Assembly: GCF_041021895.1 (NCBI RefSeq)
Contig: NZ_CP157428.1
Span: forward strand, 558,001 to 622,000
Reading direction: 5' to 3'
Source: Acinetobacter sp. XH1741
GTDB taxonomy: Bacteria; Pseudomonadota; Gammaproteobacteria; Pseudomonadales; Moraxellaceae
Length of the DNA: 64,000 nt
Of this stretch, positions 40,032-49,198 are shown piece by piece (the first letter of the stretch is position 1; each line of letters starts with the position of its first letter). The notes beneath the pieces were generated by a model. That model saw only the letters and a program-made list of their open reading frames with translations. It did not search any database and had not been told where the DNA came from. A program made the position numbers and the translations under genes.

Positions 40032-40601
40032 ATGAAGCAAATCACACCTTATGAAGTTATAGATGGACAATTAAAAGGGGCGAGGCAAGTTCCTTCTCCA
40101 AATTTTAATCAGCGTCCGACTGGTACCGAAATTCAAATGATTGTGGTTCATAATATTAGTTTGCCGCCGTCTCAATTTGGAGGCGGATACATTGAGCAGT
40201 TTTTTCAAAATAAATTAGATTGGTCAGTTCATCCTTATTTTCAAACTATTGAAGGGATGCAAGTCTCTACGCATCTGTTAATTTTACGAACAGGTGAAGT
40301 CCTACAGTTTGTTAATTTTAATGATCGTGCATGGCATGCAGGGCGTTCGAGTTATTTAGGTAAGGTTGAATGTAATGATTATTCAATCGGTATTGAGCTT
40401 GAAGGAAGTGATGACTTGCCTTTTGAAGAAGTACAGTACAGCGTACTAACCGATGTGGTTAGTACTATTCGCCAAGCTTATCCAGAAATTAAAAACCATA
40501 TTGCAGGGCATTCGGACATCGCACCAGGCCGAAAAACTGATCCAGGACCTTATTTTAAGTGGCAGCACTTTAGACAGTTGTTGGCACAGAAAAAAACTTG
40601 A
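40032..40601 (+). CDS. ampD: 1,6-anhydro-N-acetylmuramyl-L-alanine amidase AmpD
   Basis: 189 aa, cytoplasmic (no signal peptide). It cleaves the peptide from anhydro-muropeptides during wall recycling; its loss commonly derepresses AmpC beta-lactamases in other bacteria. Zinc ligands His40 (VVHNIS), His160 (AGHSD) and Asp170 (KTDPG) and catalytic Glu122 (IELEG) correspond with a constant offset to those known in C. freundii AmpD. Complete, so recycling should be intact, consistent with mupP nearby. Confidence 0.95.
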   Translation: MKQITPYEVIDGQLKGARQVPSPNFNQRPTGTEIQMIVVHNISLPPSQFGGGYIEQFFQNKLDWSVHPYFQTIEGMQVSTHLLILRTGEVLQFVNFNDRAWHAGRSSYLGKVECNDYSIGIELEGSDDLPFEEVQYSVLTDVVSTIRQAYPEIKNHIAGHSDIAPGRKTDPGPYFKWQHFRQLLAQKKT

Positions 40602-40684
40602 GTTCATTCATCATTTCACAACGAAAAGATTTTCTAGTTTCATTACAATAGCGACTTTCGAATATATAGCTGTAGGTGAGTACG

Positions 40685-42226
40685 ATGGCATTGTGGCGAT
40701 CGACTTTTATTGTCAGTGCAATGACGATGTTGTCACGTGTGTTGGGGTTGGTACGGGATGTCGTATTACTCAACGTGTTTGGTGCGGGTAAAGATTTCGA
40801 TACCTTCGTTGTGGCTTTTCGTATTCCCAACTTCTTTCGGAGGCTGTTTGCCGAGGGAGCTTTCTCACAGGCTTTTATTCCGGTACTGACCGAATATAAA
40901 ACAGGCCGAGCACATGCTGAAGTACAAATCCTGATTAGTCGTGTATTTGGTTGTTTGCTTACGGTCATGACCTTACTCACTTTCGTGGCTATGGTTTTAG
41001 CACCGGCAATCATTTATATGTATGCGCCGGGGTTCCATAATGACCCTGAAAAGTTCGATTTAGCTGTCAGCATGTTCCGTCTGACCATTCCATATTTAAT
41101 GTTTATGTCACTGACTGCTTTTGCCAGCAGTATCTTAAACAGTTATGGTTCTTTTGCGTCACCAGCCTTTTCACCTGTTTTGCTCAATGTCGCAATGATT
41201 GCAGGCGCATGGTGGCTTACGCCGTATATGGCTGAACCTATTAAAGCATTAGGGTGGTCGGTTGTTGCAGCAGGTGTTTTACAACTAGCTGTACAAATTC
41301 CTGAGTTATGGCGTAAAAACCTACTGATTCCACCTAAAGTTGATTTTAAACATGAAGGTGTAGAGCGTATTCTAAAATTAATGCTCCCAGCATTATTTGG
41401 TGTGTCTGTGACTCAGATTAACCTGTTATTAAATACGATTTGGGCATCTTTCATGCAAGATGGTTCTGTCTCTTGGCTCTACAGTGCTGAGCGTATGACT
41501 GAGCTACCCCTAGGCTTGATTGGTGTTGCGATTGGTACCGTAATTTTACCTTCGCTTTCAGCACGACATGCTGAGCAAGATCAGGAAAAGTTCCGTGGCA
41601 TGATTGACTGGGCAGCAAGAGTTATTGTGTTAGTGGGTTTACCTGCAAGTATCGCTTTATTTATGCTTTCTACACCAATTATTCAGGCTTTATTCCAACG
41701 TGGTGAGTTTGACCTACGCGATACGCAAATGACAGCGCTTGCTTTGCAATGTATGAGTGCTGGTGTAATTTCCTTTATGTTAATTAAAGTATTTGCACCA
41801 GGTTTCTATGCTCAGCAAGATACTAAAACACCAGTTCGTGTGGGTTTAATGTCTGTTGCCGCAAATGCAATTTTAAACGTTGTATTTATTGGATTCTTTA
41901 AACTGATCAATTGGCAGGCTGAGCATATGGCGCTTGCACTGGCATCTTCTGGTTCAGCTTTGGTGAATGCTGGCTTACTCTACTTCTATCTACATAAGCG
42001 CAATATTTTCCGATTTGGCTCACATTGGAAAAAACTGATACTTCAATATGGTTTAGCAAACCTTGCCATGATTGCAGCACTTTGGTTTGGGTTAAATTGG
42101 TACAACGGTGAGCTTTCTCAGTGGGTTCGTGTTGTTGAGGTTGCGGGCCTATGCATAGTTGGTGTGATTGCTTACTTAATTGGTTTGCTGATTACTGGTT
42201 TTAGGCCGAGAGATTTAAAACACTAA
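40685..42226 (+). CDS. murJ: Lipid II flippase MurJ
   Basis: 513 aa, about fourteen transmembrane helices, MOP superfamily. Flips lipid II across the inner membrane for peptidoglycan synthesis. MALWRSTFIVSAMTMLSRVLGLVRDVVLLNVFGAG, DTFVVAFRIPNFFRRLFAEGAFSQAFIPVL and APGFYAQQDTKTPVRVG are hallmark segments. Start at 40685 because AGGTGAG lies six bases upstream; a GTG at 40676 is inside that site. Confidence 0.95.
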   Translation: MALWRSTFIVSAMTMLSRVLGLVRDVVLLNVFGAGKDFDTFVVAFRIPNFFRRLFAEGAFSQAFIPVLTEYKTGRAHAEVQILISRVFGCLLTVMTLLTFVAMVLAPAIIYMYAPGFHNDPEKFDLAVSMFRLTIPYLMFMSLTAFASSILNSYGSFASPAFSPVLLNVAMIAGAWWLTPYMAEPIKALGWSVVAAGVLQLAVQIPELWRKNLLIPPKVDFKHEGVERILKLMLPALFGVSVTQINLLLNTIWASFMQDGSVSWLYSAERMTELPLGLIGVAIGTVILPSLSARHAEQDQEKFRGMIDWAARVIVLVGLPASIALFMLSTPIIQALFQRGEFDLRDTQMTALALQCMSAGVISFMLIKVFAPGFYAQQDTKTPVRVGLMSVAANAILNVVFIGFFKLINWQAEHMALALASSGSALVNAGLLYFYLHKRNIFRFGSHWKKLILQYGLANLAMIAALWFGLNWYNGELSQWVRVVEVAGLCIVGVIAYLIGLLITGFRPRDLKH

Positions 42227-42230
42227 AATA

Positions 42231-42262
42231 AAAAAAGCGATCTTAAATGATCGCTTTTTTTA
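42231..42262. terminator. Bidirectional terminator between murJ and FKBP gene
   Basis: AAAGCGATC (42234-42242) pairs with GATCGCTTT (42249-42257), loop TTAAAT; A- and T-runs on both sides; convergent genes. Confidence 0.88.
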
Positions 42263-42275
42263 TATCTTAAAAAAC

Positions 42276-42971
42276 TTATTTTGGTAAAACTTGTAGCAAT
42301 TCAATATCAAAAATTAAAGTACTATTTGGACCAATACTGTCGCCAGCACCGACCTCACCATAAGCGAGTTTAGCCGGAATGAAGAAACGGGTTTTACCAC
42401 CTTCTTTCATCGTTTGTAAACCTTCTGTCCAACCAGCAATGACTTGATTTAATTGGAAGTCGACAGGATGATTACGTGCGATTGAGCTATCAAAAACAGT
42501 CCCATCGAGTAAACGACCTTCATAGTTAACTTTTACATGAGAGGTAGCTTTAGGAGCTTTACCAGAGCCCTCTTTTAATACCTGATACTGCAAGCCAGAT
42601 TTGGTCGTAATCACTCCAGATTTTTTAGCATTCTCTGCAAGGAATGCGGCACCAGCTTGAGCATTTTGTTGACCTAATTTTTGAAATTCGACTAACTGCT
42701 TAGCTTCTAAAGTTTTTTTATACTCATTGATTGCTTTAGCCATTTCTTCGTCTGTCAAACGAGCACTTTTCTTCTGTGCACCTTCTTGAAGACCTTGATA
42801 AAAGATATCAAGATTTAAATCTGTTAAAGCATCCGTATTATTACGACCCATTAAGTAGCCATAACTATAGCTAAACTGATCCTTTGCTGGGCTTTTATTT
42901 GTTATCGGTGCAGCAGCCAAAACAGATAAACTCATTGTCGATGCAGCAATAACCAAACTGATTTTTTTCAT
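42276..42971 (-). CDS. fkpA: FKBP-type peptidyl-prolyl isomerase, FkpA/Mip-like
   Basis: 231 aa from the ATG at 42971 (GGAAAATGGC upstream). MKKISLVIAASTMSLSVLAAA is the Sec signal. The N-terminal dimerisation helices (about residues 30-110) include FSYSYGYLMGRNNTDALTDLNLDIFYQGLQEG. The C-terminal FKBP domain has VKVNYEGRLLDGTVFDSSIARNHPVDFQLNQVIAGWTEGLQTMKEGGKTRFFIPAKLAYG. Periplasmic foldase. In Acinetobacter such a gene marks the left border of the capsule locus. A terminator separates it from its upstream paralogue. Confidence 0.9.
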   Translation of the reverse strand: MKKISLVIAASTMSLSVLAAAPITNKSPAKDQFSYSYGYLMGRNNTDALTDLNLDIFYQGLQEGAQKKSARLTDEEMAKAINEYKKTLEAKQLVEFQKLGQQNAQAGAAFLAENAKKSGVITTKSGLQYQVLKEGSGKAPKATSHVKVNYEGRLLDGTVFDSSIARNHPVDFQLNQVIAGWTEGLQTMKEGGKTRFFIPAKLAYGEVGAGDSIGPNSTLIFDIELLQVLPK

Positions 42972-42981
42972 GCCATTTTCC

Positions 42982-43012
42982 AAAAAAACAGGAGAGTATA
43001 ACGACTCTCCTG
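42982..43012 (-). terminator. Internal terminator between the two FKBP genes
   Basis: CAGGAGAGT (42989-42997) pairs with ACTCTCCTG (43004-43012), loop ATAACG; on the minus strand it is followed by seven T (42988-42982). It ends 11 bases upstream of the fkpA start, so the hairpin also abuts the ribosome site. Confidence 0.82.
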
Positions 43013-43020
43013 GATTGTTA

Positions 43021-43743
43021 TTATTTCACTGAAATGAGTTCAACATCAAAAATCAGTGTACTGTTTGCCGGGATCCCTGGAAGTTCTTGTGGACCATAGG
43101 CAAGATTTGATGGAATAAAGAAAGTCGCTTTTCCGCCTTCCTTCATGAGTTGAAGACCTTCGGTCCAACCTGGAATAACCTGATTAAGTGGGAACTCAAC
43201 TGGCTGACCACGTTTATAAGAACTATCGAAAACCTGACCGTTAATTAAACGACCTTCATAATGTACTTTAACAACTGACTGAGCTGTTGGCTGCTTACCA
43301 GTACCTTCTTTAGTAATGATATATTGCAAGCCTGATGCGGTAGTTTTTACCCCAGCTTTAGTTTTGTTTTCAGCAAGGAATTGTGCATCTGCAGAATCAG
43401 TAGCTGTACCTGCTTGCTCAGGTTTATCTTGGTGCTGCATTTTTTGTTGTAACTCTTTTTCATAAGCTGCAACAGCTGCTTTTAAATCTTCTTGAGTATA
43501 AGCGCTTGGCTGTTTGCTTCGAGCATCATGGATCCCTTGAACAAATGATTTAGTGTCCAATTCAGGAGGAGTTTGTTGTGCAACTTCATACCCAAGCACA
43601 TAACTGATTTTTTGAATTGGAGAAGCATTTTTATCTGCTTTACGTCCGACTTCTGTGGTCGGATGTTGAGTTGCATAATATACAGGTACAAGTGCAGCAC
43701 CGCCTAAAACTACAGCGACAGCAATGGGTAAGGCTTTACTCAT
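43021..43743 (-). CDS. FKBP-type peptidyl-prolyl isomerase, membrane-anchored or exported
   Basis: 240 aa from the ATG at 43743. MSKALPIAVAVVLGGAALVPVYYATQ is a single hydrophobic segment without a clear cleavage site, so it may stay as an inner-membrane anchor facing the periplasm. The N-terminal Mip-like dimer domain includes KISYVLGYEVAQQTPPELDTKSFVQGIHDARSK; the FKBP domain has VKVHYEGRLINGQVFDSSYKRGQPVEFPLNQVIPGWTEGLQLMKEGGKATFFIPSNLAYG. Paralogue of the following gene, differing most in the signal and the Gln-rich linker (about residues 92-118). Confidence 0.88.
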   Translation of the reverse strand: MSKALPIAVAVVLGGAALVPVYYATQHPTTEVGRKADKNASPIQKISYVLGYEVAQQTPPELDTKSFVQGIHDARSKQPSAYTQEDLKAAVAAYEKELQQKMQHQDKPEQAGTATDSADAQFLAENKTKAGVKTTASGLQYIITKEGTGKQPTAQSVVKVHYEGRLINGQVFDSSYKRGQPVEFPLNQVIPGWTEGLQLMKEGGKATFFIPSNLAYGPQELPGIPANSTLIFDVELISVK

Positions 43744-43894
43744 AAAGGGTTCCAAAAATAATCATTTGAGTCTAAAAGGCTGCTTCGATCTTAGCATGCT
43801 TCGACTTAAGCATAGAATGTTTAACAAAAAAAACGAGTGGTTTTTTTATATATTTTAGTTAGTTTTAATTTGGTAAAACTTAAAAAATCAAATA

Positions 43895-43925
43895 AAAAAG
43901 CCGGATCCAATGATCCGGCTTTTTT
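43895..43925 (-). terminator. Terminator of wza-wzb-wzc
   Basis: GCCGGATC (43900-43907) pairs with GATCCGGC (43912-43919), loop CAAT, A-run to the left becoming a T-run on the minus strand. It lies 15 bases after the wzc stop. Confidence 0.88.
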
Positions 43926-43939
43926 AAGAAAACTCTTAA

Positions 43940-46135
43940 TTAATCTTCTTTTTGTGCTTTATATGCATAAGCATAGTTATAGCCATAACCACCGCCGCTA
44001 GAGCGTTGAATATCATTAAGGATAAAGCCATTCACTTTAACGCCAGCTTGTTCAAAACGATTAACTGTTAACTCAAGCTCTTTCATATGAGACTTAGCAT
44101 AACGAGCAACAATTAAGTTCACACCAGTGTATTGAGAAATAATAATACCGTCAGTTACTGCAAGTACTGGTGGAGTATCAATAATGATATGGTCATATTG
44201 AGTTTGGAACTTCTCTAGTAAATCTTTGAACTGTGTAGAACTCAACATTTCTGAAGGGTTGGTTGGACTCTTACCACGGGTAATCACGTCGAGATTCGCA
44301 ACTTGCGTTTTATGTAAAACTTGTGTCAAGTCAGCTTGGCCACTTAGTAATTCAGAAAGACCAGGTTTTACGTCAACATCGAAGTATTTATGCATATAAC
44401 CGCGACGCATATCAGCATCAATCAATAATACGCGTTTATTCCCTTGGGCGAAAATAGTCGCTAAGTTCGTTGAAATAAACGATTTACCAACTTCCGGAGA
44501 CGGGCCTGCAATCATAATAATATTATTTTTTGCTGAGGTTAAAGCGAAGTGAATGGCAGTACGAATACTACGCAAACTTTCAATCGCAATATCATCGCTA
44601 CTTTTAACCGCTAGAATAGGAATACTCTTTTTCTTTTTCAAAATACTCATACGAGTCTCTTGAATAGGAGAGCGAGGTACAGTTGCATAAACCGGAAGAT
44701 CTAATTCATTTTCAATTTGAGTTGAATCATTAACTCCGCTACGCATCATATTGCGTAGTAATGCAATTAATACACCGATAAAACCACCAACAAAAATAGA
44801 AAGTATTAGAACAATCAATTTTTTAGGTTTAATCGGTTTAACAGGTTCTACAGCAGTATCAATAATGCGGACATTACCAATCTCACCTGCATTCGCAATT
44901 TTAAGCTGTTGATAAGAGTTGAGTAACGATGTATATAGCTCAGTATTGACTTTTACATCACGATAGAGCTGTAAATATAAACGTTGGGTCTCAGGAAGTT
45001 GAGTTAAACGATTATTAAGATCAGCAATCTTTTTATTAATCTCTGCAATTTGAGCATCAATTTGACGGATTAGTGGATGATCATTTGTATATTTAGCTGA
45101 AAGCTCGGCTTGTTTTTGTTGTAATTCGATCTTGAGTTTTTCAAGGTCAATGTTTTGTTTAAGTAACAGTTCAGATTCGGCATTCACATCTACCGTTTTA
45201 TATTTTTCACGGAATTGGTTAAATTTGATTTCAGAATCTTCTAGCTGCTTTCTAAGAAGTGGTAATTGTTTCTCAAGGAAAGCTAGTGTTTGCTTGGTTT
45301 CTAGAGATTTTCGTTCAATATTTTGTTGATGATAAACATTTAGAACGTTATTGAGTACTTGGGTAATATGCTCTGGATCTTGGCCTAGATAATTTAAACC
45401 AATAACACCGGTCACTTTACCTTTTTCAGCAACACTATAGATATCATTAAAATTTTTAACAGCTGTTGGTAGAGCAAGTTTAGTTAAAGTATAGCTTTGT
45501 TCTTTCAAATTACCTTGAGCGCTAAGTTGTAGCTGCCAAAGACCTCTATCTGTATTTAGTATATTTTTCTTGTTTAATTGACCATTAAATACAACTTGAT
45601 CTTTGTAGGTTAAAGTAAATTGATTTGTTCCTTTGAACTCTAACTTTAAAGGTTTATCTAAATAATATTCAGGTACTTTAAGTTCTCGTATCATCAAATT
45701 ATCATTTTGATTACTGTACAGTACAGATTCATGACGATACTCAAGTCTACTTTTATCTTGTGAAATTAACTTATCAATCAATCCTGATTGGTTATCTTTG
45801 ATGTTAATATCAAGATTAAGATTCTGAATGACCTGCCCTAAAACCATTCTAGAATGAAGAATCTCTATTTCTGGATCAGCAGGTGATTTTTGAGATAGAC
45901 CTCCACTGACTTTAGAAAGATCTCCAAGTAGAGCAGCAGAGGCAGCACCTTTACTGTCTTCAACTTGTACCATTGCATCTACAGAGTAAGTATCAGGAGT
46001 TATCCGCAAATATAGCAAGGCACAAATTAAACTTAAGACCACGCAACATGCTATGATTTTCCACTGGGCAATCAATGAAAAGAATAACTCTTTTAAATCG
46101 ATGCTATCTTCGTTAGTTTTAGAGTTTTGGTTCAT
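43940..46135 (-). CDS. wzc: Capsule tyrosine autokinase / chain-length regulator Wzc
   Basis: 731 aa from the ATG at 46135 (a TTG at 46156 is less likely). The N-terminal Wzz domain has IDLKELFFSLIAQWKIIACCVVLSLICALLYLRI (first membrane helix), long periplasmic coiled coils (about residues 270-400), and a second helix LIVLILSIFVGGFIGVLIALL. The cytoplasmic BY-kinase has Walker A GPSPEVGKSFISTNLA, A' LLIDADMRRG and B HIIIDTPP. The C-terminal tail GGGYGYNYAYAYKAQ carries five autophosphorylated-type tyrosines. Controls polymerisation and export with Wza; dephosphorylated by Wzb. Confidence 0.96.
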   Translation of the reverse strand: MNQNSKTNEDSIDLKELFFSLIAQWKIIACCVVLSLICALLYLRITPDTYSVDAMVQVEDSKGAASAALLGDLSKVSGGLSQKSPADPEIEILHSRMVLGQVIQNLNLDINIKDNQSGLIDKLISQDKSRLEYRHESVLYSNQNDNLMIRELKVPEYYLDKPLKLEFKGTNQFTLTYKDQVVFNGQLNKKNILNTDRGLWQLQLSAQGNLKEQSYTLTKLALPTAVKNFNDIYSVAEKGKVTGVIGLNYLGQDPEHITQVLNNVLNVYHQQNIERKSLETKQTLAFLEKQLPLLRKQLEDSEIKFNQFREKYKTVDVNAESELLLKQNIDLEKLKIELQQKQAELSAKYTNDHPLIRQIDAQIAEINKKIADLNNRLTQLPETQRLYLQLYRDVKVNTELYTSLLNSYQQLKIANAGEIGNVRIIDTAVEPVKPIKPKKLIVLILSIFVGGFIGVLIALLRNMMRSGVNDSTQIENELDLPVYATVPRSPIQETRMSILKKKKSIPILAVKSSDDIAIESLRSIRTAIHFALTSAKNNIIMIAGPSPEVGKSFISTNLATIFAQGNKRVLLIDADMRRGYMHKYFDVDVKPGLSELLSGQADLTQVLHKTQVANLDVITRGKSPTNPSEMLSSTQFKDLLEKFQTQYDHIIIDTPPVLAVTDGIIISQYTGVNLIVARYAKSHMKELELTVNRFEQAGVKVNGFILNDIQRSSGGGYGYNYAYAYKAQKED

Positions 46136-46156
46136 AAATTTACAACTAATATACAA

Positions 46157-46585
46157 TTATAATTGAGTGCGCCAATCTTGCACATAGCTTTGAATGTTGC
46201 GGCAAGTCTGATCAAAAAAAGCTTGGTCATGCTGATAGGGGTCAGGTATATTTTGCCCTTGCCAATGGCCAAGCCTAAAAATTTTACCCTTAGCAAATGG
46301 CCAAGTTTGTTCAATATGCTTTTGCTGATTATTGCTCATTACCAAAATCAAATCATTTTGTTTAATCAATTCAGCGCTGAGCTGACGAGCCCTGTGTGGT
46401 CTCATATCAATATTCAACTGATCCATACAATGAATAGCTTTGTCATCTGCAGTATGACCTACTAGGGCTGAAATACCAGCAGATGAGATATTTAATGTAG
46501 GATGCTGGGCCTTTAAAAAGTACTCTGCCATTGGGCTGCGGCAAATATTACCGACACAGACTACTAAGATGTTTTGTAACTGCAT
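46157..46585 (-). CDS. wzb: Low-molecular-weight protein tyrosine phosphatase Wzb
   Basis: 142 aa from the ATG at 46585, one base after the wza stop. The P-loop C-x5-R is VVCVGNICRSPMAE (Cys10, Arg16), and the general-acid Asp lies in IPDPYQHD. Cytoplasmic; it removes phosphate from the Wzc tyrosine tail so that the kinase cycles during capsule assembly. Length and position between wza and wzc are standard. The ORF can be read further upstream, but that part lies within wza. Confidence 0.93.
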   Translation of the reverse strand: MQLQNILVVCVGNICRSPMAEYFLKAQHPTLNISSAGISALVGHTADDKAIHCMDQLNIDMRPHRARQLSAELIKQNDLILVMSNNQQKHIEQTWPFAKGKIFRLGHWQGQNIPDPYQHDQAFFDQTCRNIQSYVQDWRTQL

Positions 46586-46586
46586 G

Positions 46587-47687
46587 CTAGTTTTTACCCA
46601 ATTGATCAAAGGTATACAGTGCACTTGAGAACGGTACAATCTGGTTCATGATACGCTGCCAGCGTGTTAAACCAGTTGCATCGATATACACAATATCATT
46701 TTTTTGCATTTGAAATTGATTAGATAATGCAAGGTTACCGAGACTACTTAAGTTGAGCTGATAAATTGTTGATTTTTTTGTTTGTAAATCTGTCCGCATG
46801 ACATAAATACGGGCAGCGCTTGCAGAATATGGGTTAACTCCTTCACTTTCACCTAATACATCACTTAGTGTCATCCCCTGATCTCGTAATGGAATTGCTG
46901 AGCTTTTATTAGATTCCCCCATAACGTAAAGTTTTTGATTTTGTTTGGTATTTACATAAATTGTATCATTAGGTTGTACTAACAATTTGTGTAGTGAATA
47001 GCCTTGTTTTTCAAGTGCAACAACATTTAAGTTATAAACTTCGCCATTACGAATAAGCTGAATATCAGTATTGTCACCAGACTCTTGATTTACACCGCCT
47101 GCCATACTTAAGGCAGTATAAATACTAATCGGTTGATCATCTAAGGTATATTGACCACTTTTCATAACTTGGCCATTAACAAAGTAGCGTTTTGCCTGAT
47201 AAGATAAGACTCGAACGACTACGTCAGGCGTTTTTAAATATTTAGCAAATTGATTACGTAAATATTTATTAGTCTCTGTAAGTGTTTTTCCTGCTATATG
47301 AACTTGCCCTACAAGTGGTAGTTGAACATTTCCTGTAGAATCAATTGGATATCCAAAAGCTCTAATATCACTAGGAGAACCTTGAATAGGGGGAGTAATT
47401 TCAGGATATGCCCAAAGTTGAATAGATAAGACATCCCCAGGACTTAAACGATATTGATAAAAAGAAGTATTAAATAGAGCACTTACATTTCCTTGCGGAC
47501 GCAAAGCCTCAGAGCTAATCTGTGGAATATTGTTTTGGGTGAGTTGAACAACAGAAACTTCCGCTCCCTGAGCTGTTTTAAAGTTCCCTTGTTCGGGTAA
47601 GTCGTAAGTTTGTAAGCCTGAGGTGACTGCACATCCTGTAAACGAAAGTGAAATGGCTAAAAATAATAATGTGCTCTGATGCTTCAC
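46587..47687 (-). CDS. wza: Outer-membrane capsule export lipoprotein Wza
   Basis: 366 aa from a GTG at 47687; in-frame codons further upstream give an N-terminus that breaks the signal peptide. VKHQSTLLFLAISLSFTGC is a lipoprotein signal (lipobox FTGC). The polysaccharide export domain follows (YRLSPGDVLSIQLWAYPEI, about residues 78-96), then SLBB-type domains (YFVNGQVMKSGQYTL, LYVMGESNKSSAIPL). The C-terminal FDQLGKN end follows an amphipathic helix that forms the outer-membrane pore. First gene of the leftward export operon. Confidence 0.94.
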   Translation of the reverse strand: MKHQSTLLFLAISLSFTGCAVTSGLQTYDLPEQGNFKTAQGAEVSVVQLTQNNIPQISSEALRPQGNVSALFNTSFYQYRLSPGDVLSIQLWAYPEITPPIQGSPSDIRAFGYPIDSTGNVQLPLVGQVHIAGKTLTETNKYLRNQFAKYLKTPDVVVRVLSYQAKRYFVNGQVMKSGQYTLDDQPISIYTALSMAGGVNQESGDNTDIQLIRNGEVYNLNVVALEKQGYSLHKLLVQPNDTIYVNTKQNQKLYVMGESNKSSAIPLRDQGMTLSDVLGESEGVNPYSASAARIYVMRTDLQTKKSTIYQLNLSSLGNLALSNQFQMQKNDIVYIDATGLTRWQRIMNQIVPFSSALYTFDQLGKN

Positions 47688-47891
47688 ATTCAAACCCTTT
47701 ATTGTTTGTAATCCAATGATACTTTGCATGAAGATATTGGATTGTAGTCTATAATTAACCCAAATCATACTTTATTTGCTAAGCGCAGATTGTATATTTC
47801 AAGAAATTTTTGTTTAAAGTCTGCTATATTATCGTAGTAGGTCGTATCCATGATGTTTGTCCATTTAGATCTAAATGGTTAGGTTTTATAT
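47688..47891. promoter_or_regulatory. Divergent promoter region of the capsule locus
   Basis: 204 bases between wza and gna, AT-rich, must hold promoters for both directions. A perfect 18-bp palindrome CCATTTAGATCTAAATGG (47861-47878) lies 13 bases before the gna ATG. No E. coli-type ops element (GGCGGTAG) is present. Confidence 0.6.
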
Positions 47892-49169
47892 ATGTTTCAA
47901 CTCGAACAATTAAAAATATCAATTATCGGCTTAGGGTATGTTGGGCTGCCTTTAGCGGTTGAATTTGGTAAACATAAACCTACAATAGGCTTTGATATAA
48001 ACCCGCAACGGATACGAGAGTTACAAAGTGGCTATGACCATACATTAGAAGTCACATCAGATGAGCTAAAACAAGTAGAACATCTCTCATACACTGCAGA
48101 TATCAATGATTTAAAAAATTCAAATTTCTTTATAGTTACTGTACCAACTCCAATTGATGATTTTAAACAACCGGATTTGTCTCCTCTCATAAAAGCATCG
48201 CAAAGTATAGCTAAAGTATTAAAAAAAGGTGATACCGTTGTTTATGAGTCAACCGTTTATCCTGGTGCGACAGAAGAAGTGTGCATACCTGAATTAGAAA
48301 AATATTCAGGATTAACATTTAATCAAGATTTCTTTGTAGGTTATAGCCCTGAACGTATTAATCCGGGTGATAAACAGCGACGCGTAACCAATATTTTAAA
48401 AATTACATCAGGTTCAACACCGTTAGTAGCTGATTATGTTGATCAAGTTTATAAACTAATCATTGAAGCGGGCACTCATAAAGCACCAACTATAAAAGTA
48501 GCTGAGGCTGCAAAAGTCATTGAAAATACACAAAGAGATGTCAATATTGCATTGATCAATGAACTGGCTCTTATTTTTAATAAAATGGGTATTGATACTG
48601 AAGATGTACTTAAAGCTGCAGGCACAAAATGGAATTTCTTAAACTTTAGACCAGGTTTAGTTGGTGGTCATTGTATTGGTGTTGATCCGTATTATTTAAC
48701 GCATAAAGCAGAGTCAATTGGTTTACATCCAGAAATTATTTTGGCAGCTCGTCGTTTAAATGATCGTATGGGTGAATATGTTGCAACCCAATTAATCAAA
48801 GAAATGGTAAAGCAGCGCATACAAGTGGTAGGTGCTCGTATATTAATTTTAGGTTTGAGTTTTAAAGAAAACTGCCCTGATATCCGGAACACCAAAATTG
48901 TAGATATGGTGAAAGCACTAAAGGAATACGATTTAGATCTTGATATTTACGATCCTTGGGTGGATAGTGCCGAAGTTGAAGGCGAGTATGGCTTAGCTCC
49001 AGTTACAGAATTAAAGCAAGATCATTATGATGCAATAGTTATTGCTGTTGCTCATGATCAGTTTAAAGCAATGTCGAGTCAAGAGCTCATTGCACTAGGC
49101 AAAGAGAAACATGTTTTATATGACTTAAAATATGTTTTGGATAAAGAACAAAGTGATATTCGACTGTAA
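47892..49169 (+). CDS. gna: UDP-N-acetylhexosamine 6-dehydrogenase
   Basis: 425 aa. Oxidises C6 of UDP-GlcNAc or UDP-GalNAc to the uronic acid with two NAD+. [18 protein letters not shown] (residues 9-26) is the NAD site, and the catalytic Cys261 is in [18 protein letters not shown]. The C-terminal domain has [19 protein letters not shown]. WbpA/TviB class. First gene of the rightward capsule transcript, as in many A. baumannii loci, where it provides GalNAcA. Confidence 0.92.
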   Translation: MFQLEQLKISIIGLGYVGLPLAVEFGKHKPTIGFDINPQRIRELQSGYDHTLEVTSDELKQVEHLSYTADINDLKNSNFFIVTVPTPIDDFKQPDLSPLIKASQSIAKVLKKGDTVVYESTVYPGATEEVCIPELEKYSGLTFNQDFFVGYSPERINPGDKQRRVTNILKITSGSTPLVADYVDQVYKLIIEAGTHKAPTIKVAEAAKVIENTQRDVNIALINELALIFNKMGIDTEDVLKAAGTKWNFLNFRPGLVGGHCIGVDPYYLTHKAESIGLHPEIILAARRLNDRMGEYVATQLIKEMVKQRIQVVGARILILGLSFKENCPDIRNTKIVDMVKALKEYDLDLDIYDPWVDSAEVEGEYGLAPVTELKQDHYDAIVIAVAHDQFKAMSSQELIALGKEKHVLYDLKYVLDKEQSDIRL

Positions 49170-49198
49170 AAATTACTAGTTATTAGCATAGGAATTTT

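Noticed and set aside
47688..47891. Possible JUMPstart/ops antitermination element before the capsule genes
   Set aside because: No GGCGGTAG or close relative found; GTAGTAGGTCGTA is too different.
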